Positions 32,111 through 43,638 of a stretch of 64,000 nucleotides of DNA are shown here, piece by piece. The stretch comes from Ipomoea triloba (taxonomy: Eukaryota; Streptophyta; Magnoliopsida; Solanales; Convolvulaceae), in the NCBI RefSeq assembly GCF_003576645.1, contig NC_044930.1, positions 17,522,865 through 17,586,864 on the forward strand, in the 5' to 3' direction. Within the stretch, counting starts at the first letter, position 1, and the number at the start of each line of letters is the position of its first letter. The notes beneath the pieces were generated by a model. That model was not told the origin of the DNA, did not search any database, and was given only the letters and a program-made list of their open reading frames with translations. Made by a program: the position numbers and the translations under genes.

Positions 32111-33867
32111 AATGCAGTCCAAAACCAACAACTTTAATAAAGATAGTGGGACCCTTTTGTATGTAATACACACCAACACAATGGTCCCCTCTTTTTTTTT
32201 TTTATAAGTAAAACCAAAACTTCATTAAAGTTGTTGTTATTCTGTGGGAGAATAAAATATGGTTTCATGGCAAGGAGGAGGATACTTTTACAGTCAAAAA
32301 TTAAATGCTACTCCGTATTAGAAACTGCCAGAATTTTCATTTAGAATATATTCTTCAAAATGTGCAAACAATGGTCCCCTCTTGATTTTCACATACAGGG
32401 AACAAAAGCACATAAAACAAACAAACATAGTGGTCCCCAATCCATTTGGGAGCACACACTACTCAACAAAAGCACCCACCAAAAACACATGGACATCCAC
32501 TTATAAAGCAGCACAAAAGAACATATATAAAGCATGGAAGCTACAAATACACGAACATAGAAAGCATATCTAACCTATAAGGAAACTTATAAAGCAGCAC
32601 AAAAGCACTAACCGTAATTTGGCAAATCGGAACCCAGACTTCTTCGTTGGCAAACCATACTGTCCTTGGTTGGGGAAACTCGTCAATGGCTGTGCATATT
32701 CGTGGTCGGCAATGGATAATCGTTGATGGCTTGAGAATTCCGTTGATGGCTATGGATACGGCGAACACATCGGAAATTAGGGCATAATTTGGGGAAGGAA
32801 TCAATCGAATTGTGTTCGCTAATTTGGGATGAAATCGACTGGTCAACTGGTTTCAATGACAAAAGACTTGAATTGTCTATTATGCCTTTGTGTTTAACGC
32901 CTGGTTGACGCCAAATCAAACGGAAACCTGTTTGGCTTAAAATTCCATAGTCTGGGGACCACATTGGGTGCAATTAAAAGTCAATGCACTAAATTAAGAA
33001 AAGGCCATAGTCAAGGGACCATTTTGGGCATTTTCTCTAAAAAATAATTACACTTTCCTTTTGAAAACTTTAAATTATTTAAACTTTAAAAAAATTAATT
33101 AAACATGGGATGTTAGATTTTTTATAATAATTAAAATAAATTCATTCAAATATGGAGGAGAAGAAAAAGTATAATTGCACATGGTATAAAAGTGTAATTG
33201 CACATATATTATTGTAATTGAATAATAATAATTGTCTAATAATTATTACGGTAATTAAGCTAAGCATTGGTAGTTGAATTTATTTTTATAATAATTATAA
33301 TTAAATTATTTCTCATTTTTACCATATTTATTTTAGTAATAATATAATTACATAAGTCATATTACATATCGATCTTTTAAAGATAATTGTAGACAAATAA
33401 GTTATATAATATTCAATTAATTGAGTAATACTTTTGCACTAATCTTATAATCAAATAAATGTACACATTCAAAAAAAAAAATGTACACATTCAATATTAG
33501 AATTTTTTATAATTTCATCTTTATTTTTTATTATCTAAATATACAATAAAAAAATTTATCCATGCATCGCACGGGTAATTGGAAAATTATTTGCTCTAAT
33601 TCAAGCAAGGAAAATATTAGAAAACATAATCGATCCAACCAATTTCATCAATTGCGCTATTTAATATTTGATGTTATAATTTTTATAATTATATATCGAT
33701 CTAAATATTCTTAAAATATTATAACAAATCAATTCCGTGCAACGCACGGGCAAAAATACTAGTTTTGAAAAAAAAAAAACAAACTTTAATTTCCATATTT
33801 GAACCAAACACGTACCCCTTAAAAACCTGTAATCACTCCTTTAGTGTACATTTCTACAACAAAACAA

Positions 33868-33918
<51 letters not shown>
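33868..33918. repeat. AAT microsatellite
   Basis: An uninterrupted AAT run of about 50 bp, just outside the Helitron end. Confidence 0.95.
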
Positions 33919-33919
<1 letters not shown>

Positions 33920-34087
33920 GTAATGGAAAAAGGTGCACGCATAGGGGAAACAACAAAAGGAAAAAAGATGACAGTTATTAAGTCTGGGATGAGCCATTAT
34001 TATTAATATAAACTGAGATGAACCATTATTATTATTAAGCCAATTATCGATCATAACCCATCATTATCATTTACTAACAAACTTAGG

Positions 34088-34373
34088 CCCTGTTTGGTAA
34101 ATGGCTGTTGACTGATTGGGTTGACTGTTTGGGTTAGAAGGTATGATTTGTTGATAATATTAGCTGATTGTAGAAAATTGTTTGATAAATTGGCTGTTAG
34201 CTTATAGCTATTTGGTATAATTTCCTTTCTCAAAAAGCTAATTGAAAAGGCTGCTTTGAGTAGCCTTTTGAATTTTAGCATTTTGGAGTTACAAAAAGCT
34301 TATTAACCAAACAACTAATAGCGGTCAAATAAGCCAAAATTGGCTGATAGGCTGATTATTTACCAAACAGGGC
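34088..34373. mobile_element. MITE with GGCCCTGTTTGGTAAAT termini, copy 2
   Basis: The same family as 8663-8952 but in opposite orientation, with nearly the same length. The termini are GGCCCTGTTTGGTAAAT and ATTTACCAAACAGGGCC. The flanks are TTA at left and CTA at right, a near match to a 3-bp duplication. Confidence 0.85.
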
Positions 34374-35780
34374 CCTAATGTATGTACACCAAGAAAACTC
34401 TGATTTTGTGTAATAAACTAATGAGCTGAGTGTTGGACACAGATGCGGTGGTGCGGTTGGAGTGCAGAAACATGGGGAACTAGACATTGACATACAGGGG
34501 GCGGACGGTGGAAGGGGAACATGAGAAGATTAATAATTGGATGATCCACTTACGTTTATACAACCCTAGCTTCCCCCTCTTGGGGTCATTTTCTCATCCT
34601 AAAAATAGAGAAACGGCGAGATAAATTTAGATGTGGAGCTCCAAATGCGACAGTGACCACTTTCCTCTAGAGCTCAAAATGCAACAGATCTAGACTCAGC
34701 CCCTCCGATCTTCTACCATAAAATTTTAATTTTTCAATCTAAGTCAGTGAGTTTTCATTTTCGCTTCATTCCAAATGCGTTTCCTTAATTGTGATGTTGT
34801 AGCTATTCGATCTTTTGTTTCGTGTTTCCTTATGATGTTTAAAGCTAAGGATACCCATGTTATGTATGTAGTGTTTCTATAAGCTAGTTAGTTCAATTCT
34901 TTGATTGGACTTGAAGATCATATTAGTTTCCATTGAAAAAATTATGAGTTGTTGTCCAAATTTGATAAAACTCTCATAACTCATAATAATCAATTGATAA
35001 ATCAATAGTTTTTTTTATATCAAATTTTAATTTGATCTATAAGCTATCTAGTTCAATTCTTTGCTTGGGCTTGAAGATTAGTTTCCATTGCAAAAAATTA
35101 AGGTTCGTTGTCCAAATTTGATAAAACTCTCATAAATCATATGCGCACACGAATTGCACCCCCTGCGCGCGAGAGAGAGCCTCTATGCTATACAATTCAC
35201 CAAGCTTTAGAAAGACTCTTGTATAAATAGTGGTGCAAACTCACTTCCCAAACCAATGTTGGACAAAAGCTTACTTCAAAGCTTTCCCACCATTTTTCCA
35301 ACTCAAATGGGTCAACTTTGATAGATAACCAATTTCTCATTCACCCATTATCCGTTTTGTGCGTACTATATATCAATATCTTCGTCTAACTACGAAGAAC
35401 CCGAATCCACTTTGACCCGACCCAATCGAAAGTGGACCCTACATATATTTGCACCACAAAATAGCCACTAAAAATGTCATTTTATGCTATTTTTCCAACA
35501 GGCAACTGATTCATCTTCTGTCCTTGATGTGTGGGATTATTATCTACCTTGCTAGGTGTATTTCGGATTTGCTTTAATAATAATGTCTTATTTTTCCTTT
35601 AAAAAAGTAATATTGATTAATCGTATTACTTGCACAATACTATTTATATGCTGACTTCTTATATATGCATGCTTTCTTGGAATTATAAAGGCCAAATTAA
35701 AAAATTATTTGTGCTACTTTATAAACTATTATTTGTGTCTTTTTATTTTTTTGATACTTTGTATAATTTGTGCAGCTTGT
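34374..35780. other. Intergenic, no supported gene
   Basis: Contains two similar stretches (about 34880-34975 and 35040-35140, sharing TTGAAGAT, TTAGTTTCCATTG and TTGTCCAAATTTGATAAAAC), which is a diverged direct duplication. The rest is AT-rich without a convincing ORF. Confidence 0.5.
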
Positions 35781-35786
35781 TTTGAG

Positions 35787-36107
35787 ACGGAGGCAATGCC
35801 AATTAAAGTGGACTCACGCTTACTAGTCCACAATCATGCCGAGGACATTGGAGTCACGAAGTTTACAACATCGTTTCCCAAGAGTCATCGAATTATTAGT
35901 TTCCTTCACGAAGAACTGAAATGGATTGCTAATCAACAAGAAATGCTATAAGCTAGGGAAAAGATTACAAATGCTTTCTTGTCCTTACTATTATGGGACT
36001 CTGCTGCACCTGCCGGGCCATTGCAACATACTATTGACTCATATGCATCCAACCCAGGATATACACCACTAGCACCGGGTGACACCACTAAATCTCGAGT
36101 TGCTTGA
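35787..36107 (+). pseudogene. Degenerate coding remnant upstream of a Copia 3' LTR
   Basis: An open stretch after an AG acceptor-like site reads EAMPIKVDSRLLVHNHAED and FLHEELKWIANQQEML, hits TAA, then continues in the same frame (NAFLSLLLWDSAAPAGPLQH). It lies upstream of three purine tracts and an LTR-like start, so it is probably the 3' coding part (env-like) of a Copia element. I do not recognise a domain. Confidence 0.35.
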
Positions 36108-36853
36108 TTTCCACTCTCCAAATGGTAAACATTGATCTATTTTGTTTGAAAGTTCAAATCTAGTTGGTATGTCAATAATTTCTTCTAGTTTCAATAAAAT
36201 CTTCCAATGTGACTAGAAGTAGATGTTGATATTGCTAGGTCTCCTTACATTTGCTCCGTATTTTGAATTTGTATGCATGTATGCCAAGCTGTCAACAAAT
36301 TCCTACTCACACTCTTGAAATGAATATTATTGATTTCGAAATACCTGGAAAGAAATTGTGCCACCTCTGTTTACACTTTACAGCCATATATACTCATGAG
36401 AGTTCCTGCATATTGCTCTCACATGATACATAGCTACCACATTTCTCGTTGTGAACGAGGATTAGTCGAGTGGACCTAGACCGGTAAACAGACAGAGAAA
36501 GACTCAGACACCTCACGGATCATACAAAACCGAAAAAAAAAGTACAAAAAATTTTCTTCTGGCACATTGCACTTATTGTATGGCAAATCAATTTTTTTTG
36601 CATGTTGTACATGTTACATGCAAATCCCACATACACGTGAAATTCCCACACATACATATTCAATTTTGTGAATAAATTCGTAGACTTCTATATATTGACA
36701 GCACACCCATCACAATCTCAGAAACACCTATTCTCCACGTTGGCTACAAATTCATTATGGGTTTTTGTTTAGTCTCTTCCTAATGACACTCTCTCTAGTT
36801 ACATTCGATGATTTTGCTATCTTCAAAAGTGGATTCTTTGGCACCTGTTCATC

Positions 36854-37847
36854 AAAAGGGGGAGTACGTTCCACTTAGGGGAAGTACAACAATTAACACA
36901 GGGGGAGTACAATTAATTTTGATCAACATATGCCAAAAGGGGGAGTTTGTGACACTATAACTATCATGTTGGCTAAATGTTGATCAATTAATTCTGCATC
37001 ACATAGCTTCACTGGTCCGGTACATGAATTATATGAAGATTAGTCTAATGCATGCAAATTGGACCTACACGTATGAATTATATAAAGATTAGTTTAATGC
37101 TTGCAAATTGGACCTACACTTACTATATTCAAGATGATTGGTGCACTGCATGAATTTTAAATTTTGGCATGACATATTCAAAGCAAATTTGTTGGCTATT
37201 TTGATTCCGTTCAAAAAGCAGTACGTGGAAGAAAGAAATGGAGCTACAACCACACGTTTGTATTGCAATGCTTCTCATTTTCAGGATTATTTTCCTATAA
37301 ATTGGCACCTTGTAATAGCAATCAAAGTGGAGTTTTCATACACAATTGAGAAATATTCTACCTAGAAGAAAACTTCAAGAAGCAGAACGGAGGAAAATTC
37401 GAAGTGGTACGACTTCAACGATTAAAATTTGAAAATTAGGTTCATTACAATGTGTAATTTGTAGAATTATTTCAAATTGTAATTCTTTATTTTTCAGGAA
37501 GTTACTTACAAGATTAGTGACTCAAATAGGTGTTAGTCCTAGTTTGTGTAATTCATTGAATCTTGTAAAGTGTAAAAACTTAGAGTTGCGCTTGGCTGAA
37601 AAGTATTTTGGGCGTGGCCCCGCAGAATAGAAGACAATCTTCAACTATGTTATCAAATAACTGTGTTCATAATTATTTGTCTCTTATTTTGCAATACTTT
37701 CCAAATTTATTTTTGAGATTAGTTTTAGTGATAATTAAATTCGGTACTGAACGTACATCCTTGCATTATAAACTAACACCCACAATTCCCATTTTGCATT
37801 TGACACCATAACATGCCAACAATTCCTATTTTGCATTTGACACCACA
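36854..37847 (+). mobile_element. Copia/Sirevirus-like 3' end: multiplied polypurine tracts and LTR
   Basis: Three purine tracts (CAAAAGGGGGAGTACG at about 36853, ACAGGGGGAGTAC at 36898, CCAAAAGGGGGAGTT at 36933) precede TGTGACACTATAAC at 36948, which looks like an LTR start. A candidate LTR end is TTTGACACCACA at 37847 (900 bp). Two tandem copies of a 40-bp CAATTCCYATTTTGCATTTG block precede that end. Repeated polypurine tracts are a known Sirevirus trait. The LTR end is tentative. Confidence 0.5.
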
Positions 37848-38277
37848 GCCACACATTCAAACGTATATTTTCACTGCCAGAAAAATTGGTAGGTAAAAAA
37901 ATTCGTTACTAAATATATTTTTTGCATAGTTTCTGTGATGACTAAAAATTACTCTTATTAAAGATTTATAATTTAGTGATGAAATTTTAATTTGATACTT
38001 TATTTTAAAAGATATTTTCACTATTAGTACGAAAAGATGTTATTTTTCCTATTGATATGAAAATTATTTCACAAAACTCTAATTCCCACCAAAATTTTGT
38101 TTTTGGGCGTGCTCTTGTACATCAGATTTTACCGCCACACACCTTCTCCCTTTTCTCTTTTCATCTCCCTGCATCTCACTGTCTCTCACTACCTTAGTAC
38201 ACTATCTCCCCATCTCTCTTTCTGTTCACTCTCTATTTCCCTCCTCTTCATCATAAGTCATCTGTAAATTTTTCTTA

Positions 38278-38617
38278 GAGCATCTACATCAGTAGTTTAT
38301 TCACGGTTTTTTAGGAAAAAATGACACCATGGAAGAGAGAGGAGGAGAAAGAGGGAAAATAAACCTCCTGTAAATAAATTGGTTTATGCAGAAATGTGGG
38401 CCTTTGTGAATTGATTCTCCATCGCCAGCTTGTCGTGTGGCTTTCAATACTACGCCCAGCATGCGCCCGCTGGGCCATATCCTTTTTTTTTTAATAAATC
38501 AAATTTGTTTTATTTTTTTCCTCCCCTCTCATCTTCTCTTGCCTAATCGACTTACAAAAACTTTTCAAAAATCACAAAAAAAAAAAAAAAAAAAAAGACC
38601 TACTACTAAAGATGCTC
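38278..38617. mobile_element. Tourist-like MITE, GAGCATCT ends
   Basis: Ends GAGCATCTACATCAGTAG and ACTACTAAAGATGCTC, flanked by TTA on both sides (38275-38277, 38618-38620). 340 bp, non-coding, with an internal poly(A) run. Confidence 0.8.
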
Positions 38618-38714
38618 TTAGGTATCATCACTAAGTATCCATAAGGTAATTTCTTAGTTTATTCTTTTTTTTTTTTGTTTGCAGTAACTTGATGAGTTGA
38701 TGGTTGATGGTTGA

Positions 38715-39160
38715 CAGTCGTTATACCATGGACCATGGTCCACAATGCATTGTAGACCATGAATCATGACTGATACTGCAGTTGTGTGGAAATGATACTG
38801 CAGTTGTGTTGAACGGATACTACATTGTGGACCATGAATCATGACTGATACTGCAGTTGTGTGGAAATGATACTGCAGTTGTGTTGAACGGATACTACAG
38901 TTGTGTTGAAAGGAAACTGCAGTTGCGCGGAACAGAGGCCGTGTGATTCGTCTGGAACTGCAGTTGTGTTGAACTGATACTGTAGTTGTGTTGAACGGAT
39001 ACTGCAGTTGTGTTGAACGGATGAATGTCCTCTGTTCCACACAACTGCAGTATCTTTTCAACACACACAACTGCAGTATCTTTTCAACACAACTGCAGTA
39101 TCAGCCATGACCATGGTCCACAATGCATTGTGGACCATGGTCCACCATATAATTTTTGCG
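38715..39160. mobile_element. Foldback MULE-like element with palindromic arms and CTGCAGTTGTG repeats
   Basis: Flanked by 9-bp duplications GATGGTTGA (38706-38714, 39161-39169). It begins CAGTCGTTATACC and ends TATAATTTTTGCG. Each arm contains palindromes (ACCATGGACCATGGT, CACAATGCATTGTG). The interior is an array of GATACTGCAGTTGTGTTGAA units pointing inward from both arms. It shares terminal architecture with 50083-50664. Confidence 0.85.
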
Positions 39161-39289
39161 GATGGTTGATGGTAGCTAGGGCTCAATAAGTCTCTGTGCT
39201 TAAACTCATAGAACTTGATTATCTACAAAATTAAAAAGTTGTTTCTATGCTTTTCACATAGTATGTAATATATGTAAGTTTAGTTTAGG

Positions 39290-40252
39290 GTAACAGCCAC
39301 CACAACCGGCACAGAGACGTCCAAACAGAACGCGGCTTGCGCTTTGTTGAGCCACCCTTTATAAGCTCTGTTCAGTGAAGTTAAACAAGGAGAGGGCTGT
39401 GAAGCGTGGGAGTGAATGGAGCTGGGCTTGCCGAGAAGGCTATGGTGGTGTTGAACAGCCTGGCTGGGATCGAAATTGGCAGAAACGCCATCGTGGAGGA
39501 AGGAGGAATCGCAGCCCTGGTGGAGGCTATTGAGGATAGTTCCGATAAGGGGGAGGAATTTTCGGTGCTCACGCTTCTGCAATTATGTATTCATAGTGTT
39601 AGGAACCGGGGAATGCTCGTGAGAGAAGGTGGAATTCCTCCTCTTGTTGCCTTGTCTCAGAATGGAACTGCTAAAGCTAAGCACAAGGTGAGCTTACTTT
39701 GTTTGATGCCATTTTGGATGAATTTTTGATGATTTACTGATACAACAATTTACCAAGAAAAGAATGAAATCTTTTAGCGATTTTGGTTCTATTCTATTTG
39801 TTAAGTTGTGATAAATTGAAATCTTAGAATTCTTAGCTAATTAGATGATTTTTATATGCTTCATAGTATGCATTTTGAGCTTTTAATTGGGTGGGTAGAC
39901 ATATTCCATTTATTAGTTGGTTGAGATTTTAAGAATGATTTCATAAAATATTGAAAGAATTGAAATTTGAACACAGCTGAATCTGGCTATTCTGTGAGGC
40001 TGGTATCTGTTTGTGGTAAGTGGGAAAATATAGTATGCCAAATATTGATGATGCTTTAATTTGATTTCTGAAACTTGAATATGGAATAAATACTGTTTTC
40101 AGTGGTTCTTTGGTGTGTGCTAAGCTGCTAGCTGTACATTTCTGGCCTTGGTCAGATAATAGGAATTTCTTGGTCTTGTTTTTTTACAGGCTGAAACACT
40201 TCTTGGGTACTTGAGAGAACCGAGGCAAGAAGCTTCTACGTCAACTCCTTAG
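39290..40252 (+). pseudogene. Truncated U-box/ARM-repeat protein gene fragment (PUB4-like C-terminus)
   Basis: The readable parts are GTETSKQNAACALLS (39310-39355), then TLYKLCSVKLNKERAV (about 39355-39402), then a long ARM-repeat stretch 39424-39687 (LAEKAMVVLNSLAGIEIGRN, EEGGIAALVEAIEDSSDKGE, LVREGGIPPLVALSQNGTAK). After an intron (GTGAGC to ACAG, 39688-40190) comes AETLLGYLREPRQEAST and a stop. Plant U-box/ARM proteins normally have further ARM sequence between these blocks, so at least two internal deletions and one frame shift have occurred. The U-box and start are absent. It is a decayed gene copy rather than a working gene. Confidence 0.8.
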
Positions 40253-41438
40253 AGGCTTAGAGAGGTCAGCTTAGACAGTCATATATTATATTTTGAAGTA
40301 CTCCGTAGTTTATTATGTATAGGATCTGACTTGTACAGGAGTGGCTGAGAACTTTGCTTATGGTAAAAGTTTGGATTTAAAAAAAAAAAAAAAAAAAAGA
40401 AGTAGAAGAAATAGTTATGATCTAGTTATGATCTACTGAAAGGAAGCTGACCTTAAGGTATATTATTATGATATGATTGAATAGTTTTTTTGAGGGTTTC
40501 ATTCCCCTCTGCAATTAACCGTTGCCTGTATCGGAGACTGGCTTATTTTCTTGTTTTTTTTCCCTGAGAATTTGGATGTTAATCCTCTAGTTTTGTAAGG
40601 GAGATCCGAATTCCATTAGAGTCATTACTAATGATCGTGTTTTTAGTGTGAGATACACTATTATGTACTAAGTTTGTTAGTGTATGGAGAATACAATAAA
40701 TTCTTCTGTAATTCCGGTGTATCAATATCCACTTATTTCTTGCTTACTCGTGCTTATTTTTCTCGTTCTATGATGTTAGGTAGAATATATTGCTTTATGT
40801 GCTCAAAATCTTAATACAGTACTCAAATTGATTGCTAGGCAGTGTGTCTAGCTTAGGTAAGAAATTTTAAATGGAAGTAGGTGAAAATGGGTGAGAGGTC
40901 GGAAGGGGACACTCTTTGTTTGTTGTGAAGCTAATTTTTCATCTGCAGTGTGCTGGTCCCTACCAGCAAGCTTGCATGCATGTATGTACACAATAAGATA
41001 CAATTATCAAGGCAGCCACCAACCCCATCACACATTTTACTTTTTTTTTAGGTAATTTTTTTTTCCTTATGCTATTGTCATTATTAGTAATGCGTTAGCT
41101 GGCTGGCTGGCTGAGCAGTTTGTGCTTTGTCTTGCTGTTTGGATGCCAAACTTTCTTTCTCTGTTCAGTTTTGTTATTTATATTTTCAATTCACTGACTA
41201 GTGACTATGGATATATGCTTTTGAGATAGTAATTAAATTAAAGCCTTCATTCATATATATGCTGTTTCCACTTTACTGCTGGACTTTCTTGCACTGCATT
41301 TCAATGGTGACTAATAATGTCTTAACAGAAGAATGGGGGAGAATTGAAGAAGATGAATGTGTACAAGGAATAACATACTATATAAGCAATACTCCATTCT
41401 GGAAGCTAAGGTTATTTTGCTGGAAAGATTTTGGTTAC
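40253..41438. other. Spacer between the ARM pseudogene and the inositol transporter
   Basis: AT-rich, with a poly(A) run at 40379-40398. It includes probable 3' UTR sequence of both neighbours. No further ORF or element is supported. Confidence 0.5.
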
Positions 41439-43587
41439 TTAACCACCTTGGACGGCTGACTGCTGTTTGGTGTTTCTGTTGTAGCAAAACAAGCTGGGTT
41501 TGTATCCTTTTTCCAGCATCTTTTCGACCTCCTCAAATTGCAGTCCTTTGGTTTCAGGTACGAGGAAGAAGATGGCCACAAGTCCAATGAGTGAACAGCC
41601 TGCAAACAAGAGGAATGTCCCTGAAGTGCCAATAGCCTCTATGAGAGTCAAGAAAGTGAGTGAGACGACGAGATTTGAAACCCAGTTAGCTACTGCGGCT
41701 ATTCCTCCTCCAATACCGCGGTATCTCAAAGGGTAAATCTCCGAATTCACGACCCATGGCAGTGTCCCCATCCCAGGAGCGTAGGATATGATGAACAATC
41801 CGAGGAGCAAGACTGCAAAGATCCCATATTTGCTGGGGCAGCCTTCTATGTACCATGAACGCCCTTCTGACTGGCACGAGTGTTTCACTTCATCCGTCAC
41901 AGATAAACAGGCTCCTGGATTATACTGTTTGTGGTTTCAAGAAGCAAGATCAGAATCCAGAAATGCAAATTTGGAGAATGAAGATTCTGAGTTAGAAAGT
42001 TACTAGAGAGAAAAGTAACTTACTTTGCCGGCTTTGTTAGAGCAGAAGGCACAGTGTTGAGAGGTGGCATGCTGATGCACACACGAGTAGCAGCTCCAGG
42101 ATGATGGTTGATTATTTGATCCGGGTGTGAATAAGAAATTGGAGCAGGTTGAATTGAGGCCAAATTGTTGGGATTGGGAGAGGCTAACTGGCGGGGAATG
42201 TTGAGAGGCGAGATAAAGGAGGCCAGATAAGAGAGTCAAACAGCTTATGATCCCGAACATGGAGATTATCATCAGCCTCCTCCTCCCATACCTGTCTACA
42301 AGCAGCATACTGATGATTGTTCCCACAGCATTGAGGCCTGAGGTTACGAGAGACAATGCTAGAGCTGTGGTGTTTGAAGCAAATCCAACCAGTTGCAGAA
42401 TGGAGGGAATGTAATACATTCTGATTCCCACCAAATTCTGTGCAACTTGGACAGTAATGCCTGCATACAGACCCCTGCGGACAACTGTGTTCCTCCATGC
42501 ATTCTTAACTTTTGAAATCAGGTCATCCCCAATTGCACTTTCTTCAGACTTCTCTTCCTCCAATGATGACTTCAACCCACTCATTTCTTCTTCAACTTCA
42601 TTTTTTGCCGGATAGATCTTTTCCAGAATCGCCCTAGCTTCTTCCACCTTATTCTGATCAACCAAGCAAGCAAGCAAAGTTAGTTTAACCATTGAATTTA
42701 CTACCTTCTCCAGGCAGGATTCAAAATTTTAATGTGCCTTGGTTATCTTTTGCGCTGTCCACCACGGAGGAAGGTGCGGCTTGCACATTACTTCTCTAGG
42801 TACCCACTAAAGCATATGTTTAGTAGTATTTATTTTTAGCATGCTTTCTACGCATTTGATGTTAAATCAGATTGAATTTTTACACTTGAAGGATTCTTGG
42901 ATGTTTTAATGCTTTAAGAGCATCACCAACAACTGTTTTTTGGTGAGTTCTTTTCTGACATTAATTTGCTGAAGTTGCACCAGCTTCCTGCGGCCGGCGT
43001 TTACTACCATTTTTTTAAAAAAATTATTTTATCTCTCTATTTTTTTCACTTTTCCTCGTCATGATAAAGTTTTCAAACTGTTGAGCATGCTCTAAATGGT
43101 GTTTTTAGGTTGAAAAATCTTACTTGGACTCTCACGTACTACTCTCTACTTTTACTTTCTTATTCAAAATTTTTATGTTTGTTTTTTTCTTGGGATCGAC
43201 AGGATAAAAATAATTTATCATCTCCTATCATATTAGAAAATCCTTAGAAAATATAACATAAGAGAGTAGAGATTGAGAGTAAACCCAGAGCCAAAAAAGT
43301 GGCTAAAAACCTCTTCAATGTGCTTAAATTTGGTGCTTTGAATGGTGTTGAATTGTTGATGATATGGTCAAATCAGTGCAAAAACAAAACAAAAGTAGTG
43401 TGCAAAGCTTCATTTCTCAATGAGTTATTTTCTTTTCAGTCACATTCATTTCTAATGTTTGTTGCATTTGGTTGCATTCTAGAAAACTATCTTGGCCTGA
43501 AGTGTTTAGTTGAATTTTTTTATAAAAAATAAACAAAATTATATAATTAAACATTTCAATTGTTTTGTTTAGAATATAACAACATTT

Positions 43588-43638
<51 letters not shown>

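Larger units (their letters stand above)
27334..33038 (-). mobile_element. MULE DNA transposon with transposase and GRF zinc-finger gene
   Basis: Inverted repeats of about 110 bp (GAGTAAATGCCCAAAATGG at left, CCATTTTGGGCATTTTCTCT at right) and 9-bp target duplications AAAAAATAA (27325-27333 and 33039-33047). It holds a minus-strand Mutator-type transposase and a plus-strand GRF zinc-finger gene facing it. It is inserted in Helitron sequence that continues on both sides. Confidence 0.9.
19953..33762 (+). mobile_element. Non-autonomous Helitron carrying three nested transposons
   Basis: The 5' end TCTATACTAT (19953-19962) and 3' end CCGTGCAACGCACGGG hairpin followed by ATACTAG (33759-33762 is CTAG) are typical of plant Helitrons; it sits between A and T. 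Helitron body remains at 24702-24780, 26831-27324 and 33048-33762, totalling about 1.3 kb. That is close to the related element at 45725-47607 after subtracting that copy's duplicated module. Insertions are a PIF element, a second Helitron and a MULE. It encodes no Rep/helicase itself. Confidence 0.8.

Noticed and set aside
32541..32973. Overlapping small minus-strand ORFs near the MULE right end
   Set aside because: They lie in the subterminal/TIR region and do not align in frame with the transposase or any known domain.
35709..35786. Hydrophobic start suggesting a membrane protein
   Set aside because: The hydrophobic stretch is translated AT-rich DNA ending in an acceptor-like site; only the later part looks coding, and it is probably retroelement debris.
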